Positions 25,188 through 33,566 are shown, numbered from the stretch's first letter. The stretch: DNA of 42,428 nt from DASSBG01 sp965651365 (GCA_965651365.1 CBFGSA010000007.1:1-42428); one strand, 5' to 3'. Notes: generated by a model not told the origin, from the letters alone. Program-made: numbers and translations.

Positions 25188-25371
25188 ATTGCTACCTGAT
25201 TGGCACCAATGCTCAGCTCGTCATTCCCGCGAAGGCGGGAATCCAGTGACTTTCCCGCTGATTCGCTGGCGGTATGAAAGCAAAGACACTGGATTCCCGC
25301 CAGAAGCACGCGGGAATGACGGAAGCTTCCATCGCGCAGCTGAGTTTCGATGCTAATCAGGTATTGCTAAA
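25188..25371. repeat. palindromic MITE-like repeat (CGTCATTCCCGC family)
   Basis: The ~184-bp segment folds on itself. CGTCATTCCCGCGAAGGCGG at 25219 and the inverted copy ending GCGGGAATGACG at 25321 form the inner arms; outer arms (ACCTGATTGGCACC near 25195 and its inverted match near 25350) also pair imperfectly. CGTCATTCCCGC-type repeats are common dispersed palindromes in proteobacteria. It lies between the convergent cargo and tns operon, where it could act as a bidirectional terminator. Confidence 0.75.
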
Positions 25372-25485
25372 GTGAACTTCACCCGGAAGTCTGGCCCGAT
25401 CCGACTCTTCTGTCCGGTGGAACCGACGACCGGGCCCTTCTCCCACGCCGAGCCATCGCGGCCTAACGCTCGTCGGTCCGGTCGA

Positions 25486-26610
25486 CTATCGCACGTCGAA
25501 CAAGGTGCGCGCGGGAAGCTTGGCCACGTCCTCCGGCGCGATGAGGTTCAACAGGCGAACGGCATCGTGATGGAAGGCGACCAGTTCCTCGGGCGAAGGA
25601 TCCCTCGAGTGCGCCGGGTCGCGGCGATATCTGTTGAGCCGCTCGAGTAGCCGGATGACTTCGTCCTTTTCGTGCAAGACGGACTCGAAGGCGTGAGACC
25701 ACACGTCGTCGTCCTGAGTGATGAGGTCCTTGTAGATCCCGAAATCCGCGAAGTCGATCAGGTGGAAATCTTCCGCTCGCTCCTGTTTCTTCGCGAGGGC
25801 CTTCTTCCATTTGGCACGGTGTTTGTCAGAAACCTTGGCCGCCAGCCAGCCCTCGCCGTACACGGCCTGCATCCGCCGGCGTATGAAGCGGCGAATCGCC
25901 TTCTCCACGACGACGACGTGACGGTGGGCGAAATCTGAGCGCTCGTCCCCGCTCAATTCGTTCGCGGGCACCCGCCCCTGCCGGGGACCCGGTCTACCCG
26001 GAAAATCGAAAAGGTCTGGTCGCGTTATTACGATTTCCTTGTCGTCCGGGACCCCGGGCGCTTCGTCGAGTAACCCGAAATCACGCGGTTCGATCAGCCG
26101 CTCGATCTCGAACCTGGACACTGCCTCGTCGATACTCTGTGATCGACACAAATCGATCAGCGCCTCCGAATCGGTGAACCTGCGCATTGCCGTCGCTGCC
26201 TCGGAAGCGCTCCTCGCAAGACAGGTGCCCGCGTGCGCTGCAGCTGAAACACCGGTGACGTCGGCCAGTGTGCGCTCGAAGTCCGACGTGAGCGTCCTCG
26301 CCAGACGAGCGTCCGGCACGGACTTCTTGCGCAAGATGTCGATGGCCGAATCAGGCAGCTCGCAGGACTTCCCCAGCGTGGCAAGCGTCGGCATTGTCTC
26401 GCGCATCATCGATTTCAGCGAAAGAACGTCGGCATATTGACTGAGCTGTCTTGCCGAAGACAGTTCCTTGGCGAACTTGCGAGCGGACGCTGTCTCGATC
26501 ATGTCCGCGGCCGAGGAGTAGCTTTTTGCCGCCTTCATGGCGCTGTTCAGTTCTGACAGGTTCATCGGTACGCCCTCTCGCGGATTCGGCGCGGCGGCAG
26601 CCACGCTCAT
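25486..26610 (-). CDS. HEPN-like (Swt1-type) protein at the end of the tns operon
   Basis: Last gene of the transposition operon, 35 bp after tnsF, with GGGAGG in the gap. The C-terminal ~120 residues resemble a Swt1-type HEPN domain: a basic helix (RRFIRRRMQAVYGEGWLAAK), then YKDLITQDDDVWSHAFESVL and the signature-like RYRRDPAHSRD (Arg-x4-His). HEPN domains are often metal-independent RNases, but the family also contains inactive members. The N-terminal ~200 residues are helical and unrecognised. Start is ATG26610 (374 aa) or the internal ATG26565 (MNLSELNSAMK). Tn6022-like elements carry an extra conserved tni gene in this position; I infer equivalence from order only. Role unknown. Confidence 0.65.
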   Translation of the reverse strand: MSVAAAAPNPREGVPMNLSELNSAMKAAKSYSSAADMIETASARKFAKELSSARQLSQYADVLSLKSMMRETMPTLATLGKSCELPDSAIDILRKKSVPDARLARTLTSDFERTLADVTGVSAAAHAGTCLARSASEAATAMRRFTDSEALIDLCRSQSIDEAVSRFEIERLIEPRDFGLLDEAPGVPDDKEIVITRPDLFDFPGRPGPRQGRVPANELSGDERSDFAHRHVVVVEKAIRRFIRRRMQAVYGEGWLAAKVSDKHRAKWKKALAKKQERAEDFHLIDFADFGIYKDLITQDDDVWSHAFESVLHEKDEVIRLLERLNRYRRDPAHSRDPSPEELVAFHHDAVRLLNLIAPEDVAKLPARTLFDVR

Positions 26611-26645
26611 GCCCTGAGCGTATCACCCTCCCTTCAAGCAAGACG

Positions 26646-28205
26646 TTAATCGCGGGCGCGCTCCTTGATCCAGCGACGCGCGCAGATTGCCAGAACCTGC
26701 ACGGGCGCGCCCCAGGATTTCAGCCGCGAGCTGATGGTGCCTTCGTTCACATGCTGGCTCGTCGGACGCCCGGGGAACAGGAAGCCGTCGGTCGTCCCGG
26801 TCAGCTCGTCTCTGCAACGGAGATACCGTGCAAGGCCCGGGGTGATACGGGGGTCGGCCTCGAACTGCGCGTCATCAGGCAGCGCGATCACGAGCGTCCC
26901 GTCAGTTCCCCGCGACACCACGCCGCGCCCGAGCCGGACCACGTCGGCAAGCGGCAGGGCGACGAGGCCGACGAGCGCGCCGGCCACGGCCGCTCGAAGG
27001 TTGACGAAGTCGACGTCATCGGCAAGGTGCCGGAGACAGCGCGCGAGCGCCTCGTCACCCTCGCGGGCGCTCGGCTGCCGCACCTTCGGGGCGCGAGGCG
27101 GCGGGAGGCTGATCGCAAGGCCCTTCCTGCGCGAGAGGTAGCCCACGAACCTTGACACGCCGGCGTGTTGGCCGGGCACCGCTCGCAGGTACGCTTCGAG
27201 AACATCCTGGCCAAGCGCCTTCTCGCCGGCCGTTCGGATCAGGCCGCAGGCGGCTTTGAGACTGAGACGCCGGGACTTCGGCTTCGAGAGCTGACCCCGG
27301 AAGTTGGGTTCGGCCAGATGTGCATGAAATCCTTCCAGAATCCTGGCGTGCGGGGAGTCGCGCATGCTCTCGAGGAGGTCCGTCATTCGACGCTCCTCGG
27401 CGAGGCCCTCGGCTTGGTCTCGCGTGGGAACCTCCATTCCGACGTCCCGCAGGTACTCGAGAAGGGACTGCGCGCGACGCATTTCCTCCGTATTGAAGCG
27501 CTCGAGGAGCGCGGCGGAATCGATCTCGTCCAGGGAGGCGAAGCGCGACTCAAGTTTGCGGAAGTTGCGCACGTGCCGCTCCAAGGCCAGGGACAGGCGC
27601 ATGGCGGGCACCTTGGCGACCTGATGCGCGACGAACCCGTCCAGCAGCTTCCTGCACCACGGTGTTTTCAGGCGTTGCTCAAGTGCGGCGTGGCGGCGCA
27701 ACAGGTTCTCCCGCCAGTAGCGCTCGTCGATCTCGCGTACCTCCTCACGCCTGTCGCTCGCCGCACAGAGCTTGCAAAGAGGCCGGCCGTTCTCGTCACG
27801 GGCCTCCACGCTGCGATGTTTGCGGCACACGGAGCAGGTCTCGTGGCCTGCGGGACGCTTCGGGCGATGAAAAGGCGGAAAGTAGCGACGGCACGAGGGG
27901 CAGACGGCCTTTCCTTCGATAAGCAGCGCGGCCTTCGGGACGGGTCTTTCGCACCGCAGACAGCTGCGTTCGGCTCGCTCGCAGGACCGGCAAAGGCCCG
28001 TCTCCTGTGACTTGTGCAGGCGGGCAGGCTTCCCACACCGCCTGCATGGACGCCGCGAGAACTCCCGGGCGTAACAGGTCGAGCAGAACACGATCCCCAT
28101 GAAGACCCGTTGCGCCTTCTGAATGGGCCTGCCGCAGCGGTGACACTCGCGGCGTCGCCCCCGTGGAGGCGTGAGGGCCGGGTCGTCATCGCGTCTCGGA
28201 CTCAC
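26646..28205 (-). CDS. tnsF: TnsF: zinc-ribbon protein with inactive tyrosine-recombinase domain
   Basis: GTG28205 overlaps the tniQ stop (GTGA); longer frames read antisense-like sequence over tniQ. The 519-aa product has eight CxxC pairs in the first 147 residues (21/24, 41/44, 54/57, 72/75, 82/85, 102/105, 124/127, 144/147), enough for four zinc ribbons. The C-terminal ~125 residues follow a tyrosine-recombinase fold (GALVGLVALPLADVVRLGRG, TLVIALPDD, DGFLFPG, ISSRLKSWG, CARRWIKERARD), but the first catalytic Arg is Pro in ALPLADVV, the His of HxxR is missing, and the chain ends before the Tyr nucleophile. TnsF is the known comM selector of Tn6022-like Tn7 elements, consistent with this insertion. 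Confidence 0.87.
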   Translation of the reverse strand: MSPRRDDDPALTPPRGRRRECHRCGRPIQKAQRVFMGIVFCSTCYAREFSRRPCRRCGKPARLHKSQETGLCRSCERAERSCLRCERPVPKAALLIEGKAVCPSCRRYFPPFHRPKRPAGHETCSVCRKHRSVEARDENGRPLCKLCAASDRREEVREIDERYWRENLLRRHAALEQRLKTPWCRKLLDGFVAHQVAKVPAMRLSLALERHVRNFRKLESRFASLDEIDSAALLERFNTEEMRRAQSLLEYLRDVGMEVPTRDQAEGLAEERRMTDLLESMRDSPHARILEGFHAHLAEPNFRGQLSKPKSRRLSLKAACGLIRTAGEKALGQDVLEAYLRAVPGQHAGVSRFVGYLSRRKGLAISLPPPRAPKVRQPSAREGDEALARCLRHLADDVDFVNLRAAVAGALVGLVALPLADVVRLGRGVVSRGTDGTLVIALPDDAQFEADPRITPGLARYLRCRDELTGTTDGFLFPGRPTSQHVNEGTISSRLKSWGAPVQVLAICARRWIKERARD

Positions 28206-29287
28206 GACGGCCGCTCCGCCCCGAGGGTGTCCAGGCGCTCGCGCACCGCGACCGCCATCGCGATCTTTTGGCGTGCGGTTTCGAGTGATCGGCGCGACGA
28301 CGTCTTCTTGCGTCTCGGGCGCCGGGGTCTGGCCAGCGGATCGTAGGGGAGCTGTAGCAGCACTCTCTCGAGCCAGACCGGCGGCCGTGTGCGGGCGATG
28401 TCGAGGATCTCGGTCAACCGCAGGTCGAGGCGCTTCGCGAAGGCCAGGAAACGTCGAGGCCAGTCGTCGAGAAGCCAGACGGCGGCGGCGACGGCCGGCC
28501 CGCGGCATGCCGTTCGCGACAGCTCGAATATCTCGGGCCGGTCGGGCCTCGGCAGGGTCAGCCCCGTCGCCTCCTCCAGCGCCTCCGCCATGGAAGGCCG
28601 TGTTCCGTGGCGGAACGCCGCGTGGCACAGGATGCGCACTCCCGCGATCCACTCTGGAAACGCTACCGTCTCGTTACCGATGGGGACTCCGTCGGCGTTC
28701 CAGTGGCGGCAAACCGTTTTCTGGGTATCGAGCAGGGCGGTTCGGGCAGGCTCGGCCCCATCATCAGCCAGCGACTGGCCGCAATGCGCGCACGACTCGA
28801 GCAAAAGGCCGGGGGTCCGATGCGCGACCACGGGTCCGTCGCAGGCCGGGCAGGCGTCTTGCAGCCCCACGCCGTGACGCTGGCACACGAACGCGAAGGC
28901 CATGCGCCATTCCCGCCGGTAGTAGGGCGTTTGGTCCTCAACGAGGCATGCCGGACAGTACTGCTGGCCGTGACGCCGCCGCGTCCGGTGGTAGACGCCG
29001 ATCCGAAGCAGGCCCGGCGTCAGCGCCGATGACCCTCCGAGACGGCGGATGACGGGGCGCAGGCCGGTACGCTCGGCATCAATGCGACCGGAGCCGAGAC
29101 AGTCGCCCAGAGAACCCAGTTGCTCGGCAGTTAGTGTGCAGTCGAGATCACGCGTCCAGACGGATCCCCGGCCCAGCGCGAGCATGGTAAGTCCGCGCGG
29201 GGTCTCGCCGTAGATGCGAGCCGAGCGAACGAGCCACGACGAGGTGATTTCCCCGGGAAGCGGCGGGACGCGGATCGGCCAGGACAC
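28202..29287 (-). CDS. tniQ: TniQ/TnsD-family target-selection protein
   Basis: The N-terminus VPPLPGEITSSWLVRSARIYG is the TniQ signature. Zinc-binding residues follow: Cys111-Cys114 (YCPAC), Cys135/His138 (VCQRHG), Cys146-Cys149 (ACPAC) and Cys166-Cys169 (SCAHC). TniQ bridges the target selector to the TnsC ATPase filament. GTG29287 puts the family motif right at the N-terminus (361 aa); a GTG at 29335 is longer but inside tnsC. The short length, without the extended C-terminal DNA-binding domain of Tn7 TnsD, fits a protein that relies on TnsF for sequence recognition. It starts 4 bases after the tnsC stop. Confidence 0.92.
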   Translation of the reverse strand: MSWPIRVPPLPGEITSSWLVRSARIYGETPRGLTMLALGRGSVWTRDLDCTLTAEQLGSLGDCLGSGRIDAERTGLRPVIRRLGGSSALTPGLLRIGVYHRTRRRHGQQYCPACLVEDQTPYYRREWRMAFAFVCQRHGVGLQDACPACDGPVVAHRTPGLLLESCAHCGQSLADDGAEPARTALLDTQKTVCRHWNADGVPIGNETVAFPEWIAGVRILCHAAFRHGTRPSMAEALEEATGLTLPRPDRPEIFELSRTACRGPAVAAAVWLLDDWPRRFLAFAKRLDLRLTEILDIARTRPPVWLERVLLQLPYDPLARPRRPRRKKTSSRRSLETARQKIAMAVAVRERLDTLGAERPS

Positions 29288-29291
29288 GGGA

Positions 29292-30206
29292 TCAGGGCCA
29301 GGCCTCGGCCGCCTGCTTCTGGGCCTGAGCGACACGTTCCGATGGCTGGACCCACCCGATCTCGCCGATCATGGCGCTCGTCAGCCTGTCGGCTCCGGTC
29401 TCGATGGCGTGGGTGGCGAGGAGTTCGACGAGGTCCCACGCGTGCCCGATGTTCCCTTCCGATTCGGCATGCAGTTTGCGCGCGAAGTTGGTGGCGGCGA
29501 GTCCAGAAGCCTCGGGAAGCGGTATGAGCCTCTCGAACGTCGCAAGCAGGGTCTGCCAGGAGCGCCCCATCTGCCACAGCGGAAGGGCCTCGGGGACGAA
29601 CCGGGTGGAGAACTGGGTGTCGAGCTGCATCAGCTGGGAGGCGGCCCGGGTGCCGGCACCGATGATCGAGATCTGGCGGCGCGTGCTGAGGGTCTTGAGG
29701 ACGTTGAGCATGTGCCTCTGCTTCGTCGCCGAGCCGTTGGCGAGGGTGTTGAACTCGTCGATCAGCAGCACGCGCACGTCGTAGTGGATCAGGATGCGGT
29801 GCGCCTTGTACTCGAGCTTGGCGACCGGGTCGTTGGGCTTGTTGGGAAAGCCGAGGGTCTCGATGATGCTGTTGTACAACGCGCGCTCGTCGGGACCCTT
29901 CAGATCCTCGATGAGGAGGACCGGGATCTTGGCGCCTTCGCCCTCCGGCGCCTCGTAGGGCGGGTGAGCGCGATGGAACTTGCGCAGGAGATGGGTCTTG
30001 CCGTTATTCGGCGCGCCCACCACGATCATGCACGGCGGGCGGGCCGCACGCTCCTGCTGCACGATTCGCTCCATCTTCTGCAGCACCGCCGCGGCCCGCT
30101 CATAGCCGATCCAGCGGTCCTTCTTGAGAAACGCGATGCGCTCGTCGGCGGGCAGTGCCAGGGCACGACGGGCGCCGTGCGTGAGATGGGCGAACGGCTC
30201 AGTCAT
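29292..30206 (-). CDS. tnsC: TnsC/TniB AAA+ transposition regulator
   Basis: ATG30206 (MTEPFAHLTHGARRAL) overlaps the tnsB stop by 8 bases. Walker A GAPNNGKT lies at residues 64-71 and Walker B VLLIDEFN at 146-153; the sensor-like SIIGAGT and TRFVPEALPLW follow. At 304 aa it is a compact TniB-like form, shorter than Tn7 TnsC (about 555). TnsC forms an ATP-dependent filament on target DNA and recruits TnsAB. Longer frames upstream are antisense to tnsB and were discarded. Confidence 0.95.
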   Translation of the reverse strand: MTEPFAHLTHGARRALALPADERIAFLKKDRWIGYERAAAVLQKMERIVQQERAARPPCMIVVGAPNNGKTHLLRKFHRAHPPYEAPEGEGAKIPVLLIEDLKGPDERALYNSIIETLGFPNKPNDPVAKLEYKAHRILIHYDVRVLLIDEFNTLANGSATKQRHMLNVLKTLSTRRQISIIGAGTRAASQLMQLDTQFSTRFVPEALPLWQMGRSWQTLLATFERLIPLPEASGLAATNFARKLHAESEGNIGHAWDLVELLATHAIETGADRLTSAMIGEIGWVQPSERVAQAQKQAAEAWP

Positions 30207-32082
30207 CGAACTCCTCGATATCGTAAGTCGACACCGGCAGGCCCTCGACCTGCGGCTCGACCACCTGTTCGGACCGCGGTTCGTCAGTTGGCGGCTTCCG
30301 CGAGACCGCCGTCGGTGAAGCCTGCAGCGATTCCTTGCGGCTCCTGCGCCGCTGCTGGTTGCGCCGCGCGCCGCGCGTCTTCTCGGCCGCCTCGCCCTCG
30401 ATCCGGCGCATCTTTTCCGCGGCTCGGAAGATCGCGTCCTGGTCGACGGCCGCACGCCCGCGCTTGGCAACGTCTCGCTGCGCGGCCCTGAGTTCCGGGA
30501 GGCTGATGACGGGCAGAGACAGGTCGGCATACGGAACGTCGACGTACGAGTGCTCATCGGGATCGTAGAAGAACACCGGGCTGATCGCCCGAGGATCGCG
30601 ATGCACCCGGAACTGCTTCTTCCTGCCATCTTCGCGCGCGCCCACCCATCGGGCCAGCTCCGGCGCGTAATAGCGCACGTTGTCGAGCGTGATGCCCGTG
30701 GCCTGCACGGTGCGGTATTCGAAGGGCAGGAAGTCGATCAGGAGCCTGCGCGGGTCGGTGGGACGCGCCGGCAGGCCCCTCCCGGGCCGTTCGGCCGTAC
30801 CGTGGATCCCCTCCTCGAAGCGTCGGAGCGGGGTGGTTCCGATGCCGCCGTGCAACTTGTTGTGATACTTGCCCAGCAGGACCTCCGCCAGCCAGGCTTC
30901 CAGTTCCCGCAGCGTCAGGCAGGCCTCCTTGCCGGACTGGTACGATCCCCGCTCGGCCGGGTTCGAGAAGGTGGCTCCCGGCAGCGTCTTCAGCATGGAG
31001 CTCACCGTCCCGAGCAGGCGCTCGATATGCCCTCCCCAGTGCGCCTTCTTGACGGGGCGCCAGGCGATGTCGATCTGGTTGTTCTGACACCCTTTGGTCA
31101 CGGCCTCGCACCGGAAGTCGGACCCATTGTCGGCGTGCGCGACCGAAGGCCGTCCGTATACCGGCCAGGAATACTCGATCCCGCGCTTGGCGAGCCAGTC
31201 CTCCTTGGGGAGCAACGCGTGTGACAGGGCCAGTCCCACCGACAGGGCGCTCGGGGGCTCCAGCAGAACCGCGAAGCCGGCCACCATGCGGCTGTAGCAG
31301 TCGATCACCATGGTGATCCAGGGGCGGCCGATGGGCAGACGGTGCTGGTCGTCGACGATCTCCACGTCCAGCGGGGTGTGATCGATCTGATACACGGAGA
31401 GCGGATACTTGGCCTCGTCGTACCGCCCGGGAGTCGGGGTGTGCGCTTCCAGCCCGCGTTTGTCGCCCCTGCGTTTCGCCCGCACCCGCCCGGGAACGCG
31501 CTCCAGGCGCCTGCGGATGGTGTTGGCGTGAGGGGCCTTCAGGCCCGCGCGATGACAAGCCTCGCGAACGTCCTCGATGATCACGCTGGCGCGCGGCTTC
31601 TGTTTGGTGAGGTAGCGCTCCCGGATGAAGTGCTGGACGATCTCCTCGACATCGTCCGGAAGGCGCTTTTTCCCGCTGCCGCCGTCCGGTTTGGCGGGTA
31701 CCAGGGACGTGACGGTCCCCGTCCTTCCGAACTTCTCGATCCAGCGGTAGACGGTGGTGAACGACACCCCGTATTCCCGGGCCACTTCCTCGACGTCCTC
31801 CTTCGTGCGGCCGGTCATGTCCAGCAAAGGCTTGATAGCCTTCATCCGTCGCCGCGCCTCCCGCCACCGGTCTTCGCCGACCTCGTGGATGTCGGTCTCG
31901 ACGGGGGGCCGATCATCGTCTTCCGGTAACGGCGCGCAATCGGCCACCCGGGCAAGTTCGCGCTCGCCGGTATTCTCGTCCACGACGACCAGAGTCTCCA
32001 GATCAAGCGCGGTCTCGACGCGGCATTGCCGTCCCGCGCAAAGAAGCACCGAGCCGGGAGTGAGGAGAAGGTCGCCCTTCAT
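30199..32082 (-). CDS. tnsB: TnsB/TniA DDE transposase
   Basis: This is the strand-transfer subunit that binds the transposon ends and joins 3' ends to target. A helix-turn-helix lies at about 97-118 (VEEVAREYGVSFTTVYRWIEKFG). The catalytic triad is Asp234 (YQIDHTPLD), Asp318 (VAHADNGSDF) and Glu354 (WGGHIERLLG). A C-terminal beta-barrel region and a basic, disordered tail (about 560-627) follow, the latter probably the TnsC-contact segment. Length 627 aa fits TniA. ATG32082 overlaps the tnsA stop by four bases. Confidence 0.97.
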   Translation of the reverse strand: MKGDLLLTPGSVLLCAGRQCRVETALDLETLVVVDENTGERELARVADCAPLPEDDDRPPVETDIHEVGEDRWREARRRMKAIKPLLDMTGRTKEDVEEVAREYGVSFTTVYRWIEKFGRTGTVTSLVPAKPDGGSGKKRLPDDVEEIVQHFIRERYLTKQKPRASVIIEDVREACHRAGLKAPHANTIRRRLERVPGRVRAKRRGDKRGLEAHTPTPGRYDEAKYPLSVYQIDHTPLDVEIVDDQHRLPIGRPWITMVIDCYSRMVAGFAVLLEPPSALSVGLALSHALLPKEDWLAKRGIEYSWPVYGRPSVAHADNGSDFRCEAVTKGCQNNQIDIAWRPVKKAHWGGHIERLLGTVSSMLKTLPGATFSNPAERGSYQSGKEACLTLRELEAWLAEVLLGKYHNKLHGGIGTTPLRRFEEGIHGTAERPGRGLPARPTDPRRLLIDFLPFEYRTVQATGITLDNVRYYAPELARWVGAREDGRKKQFRVHRDPRAISPVFFYDPDEHSYVDVPYADLSLPVISLPELRAAQRDVAKRGRAAVDQDAIFRAAEKMRRIEGEAAEKTRGARRNQQRRRSRKESLQASPTAVSRKPPTDEPRSEQVVEPQVEGLPVSTYDIEEFDD

Positions 32083-32738
32083 GTCGGACCCCTGGCGGGG
32101 AGACAGACCGGCGTCGCGTAAGCGAGCGGCTGATCGAGGTCGGCGTCCAGCTCCGCCGTAGCGATCATGTGCCAGATCAGGGAAAGCCAGGGTCCGCGGT
32201 CAGTCATGACGGGACATAGCGCCGCCAGAACCTCTCCGATGGTCGAGTAGTCGTGCTGGCCGACGTGTCGGCGTACGAGCGTTCGCTTTATCTCGTTCGG
32301 CGCCATCTCAACGTATCCGCGCAGGAAGCGCACGTTCTCGAGGTAGGGTGTGCGGATCTCCCGATCAGTGTAGATGTGGAACACCCAGCCTTCATGGCGG
32401 CAGTGGCGGACCGCTGCCTTGAACCGCGGACGCAGCTTCTCCCATTCCTGTGCCAACTCGGCATGCGGCTTCACCTCGCACAGGACGGGATTCAGTCCGG
32501 ACTCGGGGGTATGGAAGATCAGCGCGTCGGGGGTGTAGTGGGTCTTGCGCCCGTCCGGTGCCAGATACTCGATGCGCACGGGCTGGACCTCGACCCGCGC
32601 CACGGCCGGGTTGAAATCGAGCAGCACGTAGAAGTCGCGCTCAAGCGGCGATTCGAAAGCGGCAGACTCGGGCTGTCCGAGCATGGCGACGCGACCCGTG
32701 AGGTTGCGGTAGCTGCGGGGGATCTTTCGTACGGGCAA
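32079..32738 (-). CDS. tnsA: TnsA 5'-strand endonuclease
   Basis: TnsA cuts the 5' ends of the transposon so the element moves by cut-and-paste, not replicatively. The restriction-enzyme-like active site is visible: Glu33 (ESPLERDF), Asp71 (YTPDALI) and Glu88-Val-Lys90 (CEVKPH). The C-terminal half corresponds to the winged-helix TnsC/TnsB-contact domain. The start is taken as TTG32738 (MPVRKIPRSYRN, 219 aa); no ATG is available before a stop at the transposon end. It is the first gene of the six-gene tns operon and lies 32 bp from the first TnsB-like site. Confidence 0.92.
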   Translation of the reverse strand: MPVRKIPRSYRNLTGRVAMLGQPESAAFESPLERDFYVLLDFNPAVARVEVQPVRIEYLAPDGRKTHYTPDALIFHTPESGLNPVLCEVKPHAELAQEWEKLRPRFKAAVRHCRHEGWVFHIYTDREIRTPYLENVRFLRGYVEMAPNEIKRTLVRRHVGQHDYSTIGEVLAALCPVMTDRGPWLSLIWHMIATAELDADLDQPLAYATPVCLPARGPT

Positions 32739-32769
32739 GTGCTTGCGCCAAATCAGCCACTTAGGGCAG

Positions 32770-32890
32770 TTGCACCGACTGTAGTGAATTCAACACCTGT
32801 TTGCAATAGCCAGTGTGAACATTTGCATGAGCTTATTGTGAATTTCTGGTGTTTTGCAATGTATATTCTCAACGACTTTGGGAACTTAGA
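32770..32890. repeat. transposon right end with four candidate TnsB sites
   Basis: Four related ~22-bp repeats start at 32770, 32800, 32822 and 32853 with a TTGCA core, and three end in a GTGAA-like half: for example TTTGCATGAGCTTATTGTGA at 32822. The left end carries inverted TGCAAA cores. The tnsA promoter must lie within or next to this array, so TnsB binding probably autoregulates the operon. The terminal ~16 bp (32875-32890) end in ACTTAGA against comM. Confidence 0.75.
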
Positions 32891-32895
32891 GTGGC
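32891..32895. repeat. target-site duplication, right copy (GTGGC)
   Basis: This matches GTGGC at 49-53. The comM frame resumes immediately (GGC TCG AAC CCG), encoding GSNPRPGEIS, which continues the left fragment's VGGGS. Confidence 0.75.
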
Positions 32896-33555
32896 TCGAA
32901 CCCGCGTCCTGGGGAGATTTCCCTTGCCCACCACGGCATCCTGTTTCTCGACGAGCTACCCGAGTTTTCGCGCCATGTGCTGGAGGTGCTGCGCGAGCCG
33001 ATGGAATCGGGCCGCATCATCATTTCGCGTGCTGCTCGCCAGTGCGAATTCCCGGCCCGATTCCAGCTCCTGGCCGCCATGAACCCGTGCCCCTGCGGCT
33101 ATGCCGGTGATACCGGCGGGCGCTGCCGTTGCACACCCGACCAGATCCAGCGCTACCGCGCACGCATTTCCGGCCCGCTGCTGGACCGCATCGACATCGG
33201 CGTCGAGGTGCCGCGCGTGCCGCTGCACGAGCTTGGGCGCGCGCGCAGCGAGCAGGACGAGGCCAGCGCACCGGTGCGCGAGCGCGTCACGGCCGCGCGC
33301 CAGCGGCAGATGGCACGCAGCGGCTGCGCCAATGCCGCCCTCGCCAGCGAAGCCCTGCATTCGGCCTGCGCACTCGGCAACGCGGAACGCGGTTTGCTGG
33401 AACGCGCGCTGGAAAAGCTCGGCCTGTCGGCCCGCGCCTACCACCGCATCCTGCGCGTGGCCCGCACCATCGCCGATCTCGACGCCAGCGAGCGTGTCGG
33501 CCGTCCCCACCTGGCCGAGGCTCTGCAGCTCCGACGCATGGATCGCAGCGACTGA
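32891..33555 (+). pseudogene. comM: comM, 3' part separated by the transposon
   Basis: The frame gives GSNPRPGEISLAHHGILFLDELPEF (Walker B FLDE), the AARF-type segment ARFQLLAAMNPCPCGYAG, a sensor/arginine stretch (GPLLDRIDIGVEVPR) and the C-terminal Mg-chelatase-like domain ending RRMDRSD. These are the latter ~220 residues of ComM, intact in sequence but split from the start of the gene by 32.8 kb and without their own start. An in-frame stop (TAG at 32887) lies just inside the transposon. ComM function is predicted lost while the element is present. Confidence 0.95.
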
Positions 33556-33566
33556 TCGCCAATCTC

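Larger units (their letters stand above)
54..32890. mobile_element. complete Tn7-like (Tn6022/TnsF-type) transposon in comM
   Basis: The element interrupts comM cleanly: comM coding sequence abuts both ends and a 5-bp repeat flanks it. The right arm encodes TnsA, TnsB, TnsC, TniQ, TnsF and a HEPN-like protein on the minus strand; the left arm encodes TnsE on the plus strand. Candidate TnsB sites built on TTTGCA lie at the right end and on TGCAAA at the left end, as expected for inverted ends. Cargo includes Wadjet, an Rhs toxin, umuDC, SRAP and TA remnants. The apparent termini (TCTGAG / TCTAAG) lack the usual terminal TG of Tn7 relatives, so the exact boundary may be off by a base or two. 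Confidence 0.9.

Noticed and set aside
25372..25485. Possible additional gene between the MITE and the HEPN-like gene
   Set aside because: The plus-strand frame 25372-25650 is antisense to the HEPN domain and lacks any motif.
28206..28652. N-terminal extension of the tnsF frame
   Set aside because: Overlaps tniQ and is Arg/Pro/Ala-rich noise; GTG28205 overlapping the tniQ stop explains the operon layout better.
30554..31867. 437-aa minus-strand frame overlapping tnsB
   Set aside because: Shifted frame of tnsB, which has the DDE triad in its own frame.
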